A DNA stretch of 64,000 nucleotides from Paramecium tetraurelia (taxonomy: Eukaryota > Ciliophora > Oligohymenophorea > Peniculida > Parameciidae). Below are positions 11,529 to 22,302 of this stretch, one piece after another (the stretch's first letter is position 1; every line of letters starts with the position of its first letter). The stretch lies in assembly GCF_000165425.1 (NCBI RefSeq), contig NW_001799644.1, forward strand, positions 253,215-317,214, written 5' to 3'. Position numbers and translations under genes: made by a program. The notes below the pieces were generated by a model. That model was not told the DNA's origin. It saw only the letters and a program-made list of their open reading frames with translations, and searched no databases.

Positions 11529-12189
11529 TAAACATAATAATTTACCCAATACATTTAAAATGAAAGAAAATATGAATAAATTTAAAATGACCATTGTTCC
11601 TTAAGCTCAAGCAATTGGTAACATCGACAAATGCCCCATCTGCCAAGATTAATTTTTTTCTGGTATTGGTGCATAAGATGAATATGTGATATCACTGAGT
11701 TGTTCTCACCAATTCCATTATAATTGTTTAGAACCTATCTTAAATCATGATCATATTAAGTGCCCTATTTGTAATAAAATATTTGGTAAAATGATAGGAG
11801 ATTAACCTGATGGAGAAATGACTGTATTAAAAATCAAGAAAATATGTCCAGGATATAATTCTGATTCAATATAAATTACATACAACCTTTGGTCAGGAAG
11901 GAGAAATGGTAAAGATTATTAAGGAGCTACGAGAATTGCTTATTTACCGGATAATTAGAAGGGATAATAGGTCTTAAGTTTACTCAGAAAAGCCTTTGAT
12001 TAAAAGTTAACATTTACAATAGGGACTTCACTAACAACAGGTTAGGATAATTGTATCATTTGGAATGGAATTCATCACAAAACTAGTTTAGATGGTGGCA
12101 TATAAAGGTATGGATATCCAGATCCTTAGTATTTGGATAGAGTCCTTGATGAGTTGAAGTAGAAAGGCATTGTTCCTAATTAAAGTTGA
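10837..12189 (+). CDS. RING-Deltex (DTC) domain E3 ubiquitin ligase, 450 aa
   Basis: Single exon. The last 150 residues are a textbook Deltex C-terminal domain: ATRIAYLPDNQKGQQVL, LRKAFDQKLTFTIGTSLT, WNGIHHKTSLDGG and YGYPDPQYLDRVLDELKQKG. Directly before it is a RING finger with CPICQDQF, SLSCSHQFHYNCLEP and CPICNK. Deltex enzymes join RING and DTC in this order and can ubiquitinate protein and, in some members, ADP-ribosylated targets; the His of the IHHKT motif is kept. The N-terminal 280 residues are Gln/Asn-rich, helical then disordered, with a 21-Gln run. The start is the first ATG after the upstream gap; the stop is TGA at 12187-12189. Confidence 0.92.
11464..11526 (+). repeat. TAA trinucleotide run encoding 21 glutamines
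   Basis: Twenty-one consecutive Gln codons inside the RING-DTC gene: three TAA, one TAG, one CAA and then sixteen TAA. In any standard-code organism this would be a wall of stops; here it is in frame with a clear E3 ligase domain downstream. The pure TAA tract should be prone to slippage. Confidence 0.9.
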
Positions 12190-12720
12190 TTTAATAATTA
12201 TTTTTTTTTTTAAATTTATAATTTAAAGAAGCCGATGTCTCGTAGAAAAATATCTCACCATTATAACCTCAATAGAGAAATTAATTCAGGGATTTTGATT
12301 TTGTGAACTAAAGATTATTCCCATGTTTTTTCAAAAAGTCTAAAAACCATAAGAAGATACAGTCATTAATCTGAAACAATATTTGTGCTTTTTAATAAAA
12401 GTGGGGCAGTTGAACTATTATTTAATATATTCCATATAAATCTAAATTACATCATATTAATTTAATCAAAATTAAATAGCTTATACTAATTAAAAATACT
12501 AAAATAATATTTATAATGGCAATAAATAAGCTAAATTTAATCTGTCAACTAAAAAGGTAATTCTTGTTTGTGAAAATATTATATTATATTAATTTTTAAT
12601 TAAATGAGACTTTTTTTGAAAACTAAAATAATTTTAATATCAAATTATATTGATTTAATTTAAGTTCATAAACAAAATTGAAAAAGAGTTAAATAGTATA
12701 TTATTAGACACTAATGATTA
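12190..12720. other. Non-coding A+T-rich gap
   Basis: No convincing gene. A short ATG-led frame at about 12236 (24 codons, MSRRKISHHYNLN) and another at about 12516 end early at TGA. They may be remnants connected with the gene relic that follows, but I cannot show it. Confidence 0.45.
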
Positions 12721-13239
12721 ACCTTCAAAATATATTAATATTTAGAGCCAAAAATTCATGTTAAAGCTAATAAGAAAAATACTTTGAGTCCTTAAATAAA
12801 GTATATTAAATAATAGTTTTATGGATTTAAAAAAAGTGGACATTTCATCTATCTACAATTTCTTAATTAATCTTTGGATTAAAGGGCAATTTGAGATTTC
12901 ATCAAATTAATTAAGCAAAAATCAAACATTAAAATGATAAATTACTTCAAGACGAGGTATTTAGAAAATTTAAGAATTGAAATTAGAAATGATATGGGTC
13001 ACTATTGATACATATTCAAATTGATTCAGGTTAATCAAATAATCTATCGCAAATTCAATACAAAATTAGTTGATCTGCAAAATCATTACTTTGATGGGAA
13101 ATTCTAATTTGAATGAAAATTAATGCAAGGTGATAGCCAGGAAGTACAGGTTTCTTTTAGTAGGGGAGAAATTGATGAATTGGACAACTTGTTAAATGAA
13201 GAATATACCAAATGGGATATACGTTAATAAATATAATGA
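12721..13239 (+). pseudogene. Relic of a host gene, about 170 codons, broken by TGA codons
   Basis: One frame stays protein-like from about 12721 to a TGA at 13237-13239 but is interrupted by several in-frame TGA codons and lacks a usable start. Recognisable protein-like stretches are KKSGHFIYLQFLNQSL, MINYFKTRYLENLRIEIRND, NQIIYRKFNTKLVDLQNHYF and SFSRGEIDELDNLLNEEYTK. No intron placement removes the stops. TAA and TAG occur freely as Gln, so the frame evolved under this nuclear code. The family is not recognised; no transposon or viral motif is seen. It ends 14 nt before the next gene. Confidence 0.5.
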
Positions 13240-13252
13240 TAATTAAAATTAA

Positions 13253-14636
13253 ATGGAGTACTTAACTAATGAAAAACTCCTCAAATAATAACAATCAGCT
13301 CTATTTTCTATCAACAACTCTCGTTCCAATAGTGTATCTCGATTCCCAATTCCTAGTTCAAGAGCCACTCACGATCCTGTTCAACCTCTCCGATCAGCTG
13401 ATTTATTCAATAGATTAGAAGACATACTAAAATAAAAGTAGATGAGTACAACTACAAGAAAGAGATAGAAACAAATTTCATGCATTTTAAATTCATAAGC
13501 AACTCACGAAGCAAAAAAACATTATATTGAAAATAGTTGTTACAAATCTCCCAATAGAATACAGGAGGTACCATCCACTTCTGGGTTTCTGAATGTTGTA
13601 TGTTTCATTTTAACCCTTATTTTAGTATAATATCGAGCCTAGAAGTAGAAAGTAAACATAGCCAGCCTACATCGGTTCTCCTTTGTTAAACTAATAAAAT
13701 TAGAGTGCTAAAAAGAAAAATGTGATTCAGACTCAATTTCAAGAGAGCTACCTTCAAAATCGAAAAAAAAAGGAGAGCTTGAAAAAATTTCAGGATGAGT
13801 TTAACAATATGCAGGAGAAAATCAAAATAAGAAATCATGTATGTAATTATTTTAATTATTCAAAAAGTCTATTTTAAATGAACAACCAGAAAATGGTGGA
13901 CGAGTTGATAAGCAAGAATTGAAAGAGAATAAGATGGAAATCAATATTAGTGCCATTTTAAATAAAGAAAATAATAATAACACAATTAATAAATTGAATC
14001 AATAATTGCAATTGTAAAATAACCATCTGTAAGAGCAATTACTGTTTGAAAAAAATCAAAATTCTAAGCTAAATTTACTGATCAATAATCTAAATGATTA
14101 AATCGCCATTCTTAATAAGTATGCACAATTTTTAACGATATTTTAGACAATTAAATCAGTAAAGCCAATAATCGAATGAAGATTAAGCGAATAGGGATAC
14201 TTAAATTGCATAATTAAAATAGTAGATTTAACAATTGGATTCGAATTTACAGTAAAAGGACAATGAAATCAATAAACAAAAATAGCAAATACTAGAGTTC
14301 AATAATGTGTATAAGGAGATGCAAGAATTAGAGAATCTCTGTTAGTAGATGTCATATTTAAGTATGCAAACTTCTTAATAAAATTTATTAATTCTTGAAA
14401 TTAAAGAGTTGCTTCAAATTCAGTTTAATATTATTGAGAAAGTAACAAATCATAAAGATTTTCCGATAGAGCAGCTGTTAATTTAGAATAAAAAGAAAAG
14501 ACCTTAGATACCAAAATAAGTTGATTATTAAGAATTAAGTCAGGAAACAACTAGAATTATGGAAAATTTAGTTAAATAAATAAAGTCTTCTGTTGATTAG
14601 TTAACCGAAAGATTTATACACGACTTGCTTATTTGA
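13253..14636 (+). CDS. Coiled-coil protein, 432 aa
   Basis: The start MEYLTNEKLLKQQQ lies after a very short gap. Three introns (13598-13625, 13839-13867, 14119-14146) restore one frame of 433 codons. Residues 1-120 are Ser/Arg-rich and probably disordered; residues about 180-430 are a long Gln/Asn/Leu/Lys coiled coil, the usual look of ciliate basal-body or cytoskeletal proteins. No named domain. The second half has many TAA Gln codons. The function is unknown. Confidence 0.82.
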
Positions 14637-14667
14637 GATAATAATATATATAATAAATAAATTAAAG

Positions 14668-15907
14668 ATGGGAAATGTATTTTGCTATGAACGAGTATTT
14701 ATATATAAATGAAAAGGACGATGACAATATTGAGTGGAAATAGCAACTCGAAAGTACTTGCTAAGTAATGAAGAAGCAAATGTGTTGGGCTGAGCCTATA
14801 CTAATTTAGCTTAAAGATCTAAGGGTATCTAACAAGTATTAGAAATAACTACATACCTTTGCTTAGAGTTACGATGAGTCATCACTAGCAGAGATTTAAA
14901 AATCTTTTAGATCTAGATAATCTTCAAAGGAAAGCAGAAACATATAAACAATTATCAAAAGAACAGGATTTACAGAAGAAGATCTAGTTGAGAATTTTAT
15001 CAAACCAAGCAGGGCTTCATTTAATTTAAGTATTCAATCAATAACACCCTCTTACATTTACCATGAGAAAACATCTAATGTGGGGATGGGAGGATCTTAG
15101 GTGAATTTTGAGGATTAGATGTGCTTTTTTGTGCAAATTACAGATAAAATAAAAGAACACTTTGATCAACCGAATGAGTTAGGCGTAATGATAATCCATT
15201 TCAGAAATTCTTTAAATTAATAACATCAAAATCGTTCATTTCAATACTTGCACGAGCAATTGACATTATTTTGTCGAACTCTTTATGATACTATCGTCAT
15301 CTATTACGACATGATAAGTATAAAGAAGAAGTATCAAGCTCATGCAGTTTTATTGAATGAAGAGACTATGCTAAACTTCATTGTCAATTATGTAATGTCA
15401 AATGAAGGTATATATCAAGTCTTATATAATTCATTGCTAAAGGAAATGAGTGAAATTTAAAAATAGACTGAACAATGTTTTAAACAAAATAAAAACATCA
15501 CTGTTGAGGACATGGAAATTCCAAAAGACTTTCAATTGAAATCTTATGTAAATCCATATGGGAAGGCTATATAAACCTTGTAGAAATTGGGTAAAAAATA
15601 TGGACCATCCTCGAAAGTGAAGTTGATAATCAACTTTTCACAACAAATTCAACAACATGCTAGAGAGGGTAATGAGAATAGAGGAACTAGTTTGCTTATG
15701 TAGGCTGATGATCTTTTACCTATTATCAAATACATTTTGATAAAGTCTTAAATATATGATATTGATGTTCATCTTACTTACATAGAGAAATTGATTACCA
15801 ACGGAATGCTCAATTCAACGAGTGGTTACTATGTGGTGACATTGCAAGCAGCCTTAACTTCCTTGAGAAGTAATTTAAATTAATAATAATTTAATTAATA
15901 AAAATGA
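14668..15907 (+). CDS. VPS9-domain protein, likely Rab5-type GEF, about 405 aa
   Basis: The C-terminal region carries a VPS9 domain: ADDLLPIIKYILIKS, DIDVHLTYIEKLI and SGYYVVTLQAALTSL, the Asp and Tyr/Thr motifs that activate Rab5-like GTPases on endosomes. The N-terminus MGNVFCYER looks like a myristoylation signal (Gly2) with a palmitoylatable Cys6, which would put it on membranes. One 22-nt intron at 14695-14716. Read straight, it stops at TGA 15905-15907. A possible 59-nt intron at 15870-15928 would instead replace the Gln-rich end with the 15904-16173 frame, giving 474 aa. Confidence 0.88.
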
Positions 15908-16173
15908 ATATTGTATAATAATATCGAGCAATTATTTATGATCTTCTCAATGTAATATAAGAATAGCAAAACCCTATTTTAGATAATGACATTAAAAAGA
16001 TTAAGGAACGATTCCATTAGTTAGAATTATAAAATCGTCCAAGAAAAATGACAGAGAGCAAACAACTCACAAGGTTATACTCCATACCATAAAAGCCAAA
16101 AATAATGTAAAACAACTAAATCAGAGCTTAATCAACTGCATATCATCAACGATTTATATCATTGAATACTTGA
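15904..16173 (+). CDS. 89-aa frame overlapping the VPS9 gene stop
   Basis: This open frame begins with an ATG that overlaps the VPS9 gene stop (ATGA) and ends at 16171-16173, 12 nt before the copine start. Its product is helical then basic (IIYDLLNVIQEQQNPIL, KKIKERFHQLEL). Overlapping genes are not expected in this genome. The better explanation may be that it is the last exon of the VPS9 gene, joined by a 59-nt GTAATT...CGAG intron (15870-15928), which keeps the frame exactly. Otherwise it is a separate tiny gene. Confidence 0.45.
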
Positions 16174-16185
16174 TTTATAATTATT

Positions 16186-17721
16186 ATGTAATAAACTTAT
16201 AATCCAGATGAAAGAATGCATATTGAGTTATTTTTGGCCGCAAGACAATTGCCCAATCTTGAATTCTTTTCGAAGAGTGATCCATATCTAGAACTCTATT
16301 ATTCATTGGCTGGGCAACAAGAACAATTTCTGGGCAGAACAGAAACTGCTGAATGTAATTTAGATCCAAATTGGGAAAAGACATTTGAAATCGAATATTG
16401 GCCAGACTTGATATAGATGTTGAAATTCTAAATCTTTGATCAAGACAGAATGGGCAGAGAATTTATGGGAGAAGCATAGGTAACCATAAAGGAGATTTTG
16501 TAATACAAAAATTCATTAATTTAACTCTAAATCAAGAGATATGACAAACCAGCAGGGTCTTTAATTTGCAAGGCAGTACTCTTTAAGGAATCCAACCATT
16601 CTGTATAATGGTAATTTTCTGGAATTAATCTTAAAAACATGGATGGCATATTTGGTAAGACAGATCCATTCTTGAAGTTTTATTTGTTTTCAGAAGGAGT
16701 TTGGTGTCAAATTCATTAAACAGAATATATTAAAGATGATCTCAATCCTAAATGGAAGGAATTTGAAGTCTCCCTTTAAAGATTATGTTTCAATGATGAA
16801 AATAAAAAATTCAAAATCGAATGCTTAGATAGACATGAGAAAGGCAAGAATAACTAGATAGTAGGTTCATTTGAAACTAGTATTGATGAGATTTTTAATA
16901 AAAATGTGGATTCATTCTAGTTAATCTAACCGAAAGGAGGATCTGCTGGAACAATTAAAATACTAAATAAAAAGCGAATATACAGAGCCAACTTTGATGA
17001 TTACATCAAATAAGGCACTAAATTTAATGTTATTATTGGAATTGATTACTCTTCCAACAATGGTGTTCCTTCTTTTCCAGATTCCTTGCATACCTACATT
17101 GAGAAGAATAATATTTATTTAAAGGCAGTAAATGACGTTGCTAAAGTGTTGGAAATCTACGACATTAAGAAATTGATTGCATTGTATGGAATGGGAGCTG
17201 AGCCTCACTTTTCTAATTATAATTGTAATAGTTATCAAACACTCTTCCCTTTGACTGGAGATTTCTAAAATCCTTAAGTAACTGGATATTAAGAAGCTGT
17301 CAACAATTATCAGAGTAAACTTCGAGACATTGTTGTTAAAGGAGATCTCCAACTTGAAGATTTCATTAAGTATGTGTAAACTGTAGCTGAACATAATGCA
17401 GGGAAGCTAATTTACACAATAGCTGTGATTATAGGATAGGAATAAATTACAGATTTATAAGTGGTGTAGAATCTAATCTTAAGTGGTACAGAATATTTAT
17501 ATATACTAGGTTAAAAATTACCATATTCTTTGATGTATGTTGGAGTTGGAGAAGATGATTTTAAAGACATTAAATAAATTAATGATCTTATAAACTAATA
17601 AAATCCACCAATTAGAAATAACTTCACTTTTTATTAGTATTAAAAAGAACTTCCATCCAGTTTACTCAAAAAGCAGTTATTGAATGATTTGCCAAAACAA
17701 GTTGTTTCATATCATTAATGA
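16186..17721 (+). CDS. Copine, 511 aa
   Basis: Calcium-dependent phospholipid-binding protein. Single exon, 512 codons. Two C2 domains (about 8-125 and 140-265) carry the Ca2+ ligand patterns SKSDPYLELYY, FDQDRMGREFMG, KTDPFLKFY and DLNPKWKEFE. A von Willebrand A-type copine domain (about 285-505) has FNVIIGIDYSSNN, ALYGMGAEP, TGDFQNPQ and YSLMYVGVGEDDF. The start is MQQTYNPDERM, with TAA Gln codons at 2 and 3. The MIDAS motif reads DYSSN rather than DxSxS. Copines move to membranes on Ca2+ rise and act in trafficking and signalling. Confidence 0.95.
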
Positions 17722-17771
17722 TTAAATTGTAAGTATAATATTGTATCAAATATATAAAACAAATTACAGTT

Positions 17772-19161
17772 TCATTCTTTTAATCCAACTTTTTTCGATT
17801 TTTTAGCTTTTATTCTTGCTAACTTCTCATCTAAGTAAAATAAATAAGGTATATAACAAACACAGCATATCAAGACTGCAAAACCCAATAAAGATGCTGA
17901 CCTTTGAAATCCATACCATTTTGTTAGATAACCACCCAGAATTGGACCAAAGAGTTCTCCCCCTGCTAGACTAGAATTAAAACTACTATAGATTTTAGGA
18001 ACATACATAGCAGATGCAATATTTGCACATTGTGTAGGATACTTGGAATAATCCTTGATAAGAATTTGGTTGAGTTAAGGCAAAGTAAGAACATATGGGA
18101 AACCAGCAGTGAATCCTACGATTGACCATGCTAACATTGTATACAATAATCTTGGATTCAAGTTGGTGAAACTATAATCAGGACCCATATAAAATTGTAA
18201 TAATCCACTGATTACTAAGCCAAAGTACATGAAATATTTTTTATGAGATTTTATCTTAGAAATGAAAATAGTGGAAACTCCAAATGTAGCTGCATTTATA
18301 GATATCCAATAACCTGAATATTCCTCTTAAATATCATATTACTCCAATAAATATATTGCTATTGTTGGGTTATAGAATGTCCATAAGGACAGTGTTAATG
18401 TGTTAGTAATAAAGGATATTACAACTGGATAATTGCAAAGTAGCGTTAAATATGATATGCTAAAATCAGCATCAATTATTGATTCTTGATTTTAAATTGA
18501 TTAATGTAGAATGATAGATTAACTAAGATCGACTTCAGGGACATCCAAGCTCTTTGAAAAGACTATCAGAAGCACTGCTAACCCAAATGAGCAGGCAGCA
18601 AAGAAAAAGAATGGCAAGATGAACCCTCCCAACTAATATAGAGCTGATCCCAATATGGGACCTGCTAAAAATCCAATGGATGTTGAGACTTCTGCTATTG
18701 CTATTTTCTCTTCAATTTATTTAGGAAATAACTAAGGAATAAATGCATAAAACGGTGTCATAAACATGGATGCACCCTATTGATATTTTAATCATATAGA
18801 TACTATTCCACCAATTAATCTGGCCAAAAAACTGCCTAACAGCACTACCCAATAAGATTCAAAATAGTATAAAAAACCAAACATCAGTAAACCCAATCCT
18901 TATTAAGAAATTCCAATGACCATTATTTTTTATCTATTTTCCTATCATAAACATATTTCTTACATGTGTGATAACTTTCCCTAAAATCAACGAAGAAATA
19001 AATTGTCCCAAAGGATGTGCTGCAAATATGATACCTATGATATCCTCAGAAATGTCTCTAGATTTAGCAAATTAAGGGTAAAACGGAGCAATTATTGACA
19101 TAGCAAGATTACAGACTACATTGCATGAAACCAATATAATGAATATTTGTGATTATTTCAT
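17772..19161 (-). CDS. MFS transporter, SLC18-like, 446 aa
   Basis: Polytopic membrane protein with about 12 predicted helices. Start MKQSQIFIILVSCNV follows an in-frame TGA. The segment IFAAHPLGQFISSLILGKVI with its short basic cytoplasmic loop is the MFS motif A region; SIGFLAGPILGSALYQLGG fits the antiporter-type motif C seen in vesicular amine transporters (SLC18/SLC18B1). Introns at 18942-18963 and 18777-18803; 447 codons. The C-terminal tail is short and lysine-rich. The substrate cannot be deduced. It converges on the copine gene with only 50 nt between stops. Confidence 0.88.
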
Positions 19162-19799
19162 TCAATCAATTTTAAATAATACAATTTAATCAAATAAATA
19201 TAAAGAGTTGTTTTTTCAATATATATATTAATAGTCTGCATTAAAATCCATATTATTTCAATGCAACAAAGCACAGATATTTATAAAAGTGCATTCTCAT
19301 AATCCAGAGTTGGTTAGATTGGATGTAATTGAGATTTAAATATTGGGGATGCTTCCCAAGAATAATTTAATTTATCAAATAAGGATAATATATATATACT
19401 TCTGATATTTATACTCAAGAACATATAAAAAGTGTTGTTCACTTATATTACCATAAAATACATGTGGTTAATTTAGATAGACCATTGATTGTTATCAAAA
19501 TTGAGATTAGGTTTTATGTTGTTTAGTGAATGCTCTGATTATTTATCAATTGAATCAATAATAATTTATTAATTAAATCTAAATTAAATTGTACATTTCT
19601 CAAGAAAAAAACAGAATTTGAGTTAATCCACAAATTATAATGCAAGTTAGAAAATGGATAGTTTTGTAAAGCAAATATAAATATTTCTAAATGATTATAT
19701 TTTTAATAAATTCTAAATTATAATCTTGTAATGGAATCCTCCTATTTTTGGGTTTATATTGATATTTGAATTGATTCTATATAATAATTTAATTTTTAT
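19162..19799. other. Non-coding gap between divergent genes
   Basis: About 640 nt of A+T-rich DNA separating the MFS and kinase genes. It should contain both promoters. No frame with coding character, no RNA gene and no repeat was seen. Confidence 0.5.
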
Positions 19800-21202
19800 A
19801 TGAATTAAAACTAAGTTCTCAGTCGTCTCTCTTGCAAGGATATCAATGATTATAGTTTTATAAAGATGTTGGGCACAGGATCATATAGTGAAGTCTTTTA
19901 GGGCAAAAACAAAACAAACGGAGAAGAAACTGCCATCAAAGTGATTGATAAGGTATTTTTAGCAAAGGTGATATAAATATATGATATTTGTAGCAAAATA
20001 AAAGTCATCTCATCTATTTGGAATCTAATGCTCTTACGTCAATAAATCATCCTGGTGTTATAAAATGTTACGCTACGTACGAGTCTAATACAAAGTTATA
20101 TCTCTCCCTTGAATTGATGAATTGGGGCACATTCAGGGATTTCATCAAAGGTATTGTATAACTCATTATTATAAGAAAGACAACTTACAACGAGGGAAAT
20201 TCAATTTTATGCTGCCTAATTGGTTGTCATTTTAGAGCAAGTTCACAAACGAGGAGTAGTTCATAGAGATGTCAAAGTATGACTATTAATGAACTTTAGC
20301 CCGAGAACCTGATGATGACACAGGACAAATTCATAAAGCTAATTGATTTCGGGACCATCCTTTTATTTAAAGGAAACGAGGTTATAAAGGAAGAATCCGA
20401 TATAAAATTTTGCAGAAAATCCAGTTTTTGTGGAACAGGAGAATACTTGTCTCCAGAATTACTTGATCAAAATTGTTGTGGTCCTCAATCAGATCTCTGG
20501 GCACTAGGTGTGATTATTTATGAATTGTTCACTGGAAAAACACCCTTTCAAAGTGACGTTGAATACATTATGTTCCAAAACATCTCAGACAAAGAACCAA
20601 ACTATGATTTAATCAAGGATCAGACTGCTGTGGATTTTATATAGATGCTCTTAACCAAAGATGCAAGCACAAGATTAACAGAAGCTATTGAAAATGATTG
20701 TGATTATTCAATCCTAAAGTAACATCCCTTCTTATCCAATGTGAACTTTGAAACTTTGTGGGTAGAACAAAAAGAAACACAGGAACAACCTAAATTCGAA
20801 AGGAAAAATGTATTATTCTTTATTTACAGTAGATTCTGAGAGGTAAAACAACCTTAGTTAATGATGGAGTATCTTTGATTCTAAGTGGTATTGTTGATAA
20901 ACATTCAGGAGTTCTAATGTTTGGATAATACACGCCTAGAACTATGCAACTAATTTAAAAACATTTTTCTTAAGAACTTTTTTATTATAATCCATATAAA
21001 AAGAAAAATGTAAAGCTTGATATTTATATTCTAGCATCAAATAGAATTGATCAAAGCTAAATGTAAATTAGGGAATGATGGTGAATTTGTAATTACCAGT
21101 AACAATAAAAAATATTTCTTTAAATAAAGAGAACATCCAGCAACTTAGTGGGTGGCCTTAATCAATAATGCAATCTCTTATAACAAATAATTTTAATAAT
21201 GA
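19800..21202 (+). CDS. PDK1-like protein kinase with C-terminal PH domain, 427 aa
   Basis: AGC kinase resembling 3-phosphoinositide-dependent kinase 1. Gly loop MLGTGSYSEVFQG, Lys in AIKVIDK, catalytic HRDVKPEN, LIDFGT and activation segment SFCGTGEYLSPELL (compare PDK1 SFVGTAQYVSPELL). After the kinase domain (about 25-300) the last 110 residues match a PH domain: RGKTTLVNDGVSLIL, YNPYKKKN and a final Trp helix TQWVALINNAI. Introns at 19968-19993, 20151-20175, 20277-20299, 20810-20829 and 21010-21034; 428 codons. It would phosphorylate the activation loops of other AGC kinases, the PKG upstream being an obvious candidate class. Confidence 0.88.
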
Positions 21203-21610
21203 ATATAATAAAGTTAATTAATAACAAAATTCATCAATATTTTACTTATCCAATCTCAAGGTTTGTCAACTCTAATCAATTTTTAAATAACTTCCTTACT
21301 ACACTATTAATTGCATTTTCTTAATTGTTTTTATTTCAGACTCTTGTCATTATTAATTAAATCTAGAATTATTTATAATTCTTCTATTTTCATTAACTAA
21401 TTACTATTAGGAATTAACTGATAACTTATGTTCTTTATAGTTCTTAAATACACTATACAATTAGGTTGTTTGATAGAAGAAAAATGAGTATTTATTATTT
21501 TCAATGAAAAAAATAGTGCAAATAATTTATACTCTATTATATTGTTCTTTTTTGATTATATATAAGGGAGATTAATATCTTTTTTTTATTAATTATTTTT
21601 TATTTTAATA
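21203..21610. other. Non-coding gap upstream of centrin
   Basis: About 410 nt, nothing recognised apart from A+T-rich sequence and a poly-T patch just before the centrin start. Presumably holds the kinase 3' end and the centrin promoter. Confidence 0.45.
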
Positions 21611-22216
21611 ATGGCAAGAAGAGGTCAATAACCACCACAATAATAACAATAAGCTCAACCCGCTCAAAAAAATTAGGCAGGAAAATTCAATCCTGCTGAA
21701 TTTGTGAAACCAGGACTCACTGAAGAAGAAGTTTTGGAAATCAAAGAGGCTTTTGACTTATTTGATACAGATGGGTATGTATTATTTTGAAAATCTTAGT
21801 ACTTAATCAATTGACCCAAAGGAATTAAAGGCTGCTATGACATCATTGGGATTTGAAGCCAAGAATCAAACAATTTATTAAATGATTAGCGATTTGGATA
21901 CAGATGGAAGTGGTCAAATAGATTTTGCTGAATTTTTGAAATTAATGACAGCAAGAATTAGTGAAAGAGATTCTAAAGCTGACATTCAGGTATCTAAATT
22001 AATAATAATTTTCATTAGAAAGTCTTCAATCTTTTTGATTCAGAAAGAGCTGGTTTTATCACTTTGAAGGATCTCAGAAAAGTAGCAAAAGAATTGGGAG
22101 AAACTATGGATGACTCCGAATTATAAGAAATGATTGACAGAGCTGATTCTGATGGGGATACTTAAGTGACATTCGAAGATTTCTATAATATAATGACCAA
22201 AAAGACATTTGCATGA
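21611..22216 (+). CDS. Centrin, 183 aa
   Basis: EF-hand Ca2+-binding protein of basal bodies, infraciliary lattice and contractile fibres. After a basic, Gln-rich tail (MARRGQQPPQQQ) it has [20 protein letters not shown], the standard centrin entry, then four EF-hands: loop 1 DTDGTQSIDPKE, loop 2 [12 protein letters not shown], loop 3 [12 protein letters not shown] (degenerate) and loop 4 DSDGDTQVTFED. Introns at 21775-21799 and 21990-22018; 184 codons. Loops 2 and 4 look fully competent for Ca2+. Paramecium has many centrin paralogues, so the exact subfamily is open. Confidence 0.95.
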
Positions 22217-22302
22217 TTCAAATCAAAAATACATAATAATATACATAAATTCAATTTATTTATGATAACCTGATAAAACATTATATGAAAATAATGTTAA
22301 TC

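Noticed and set aside
11461-11530. TAA run as a non-coding microsatellite
   Set aside because: It lies in frame inside a 450-aa gene with strong RING and DTC domains downstream.
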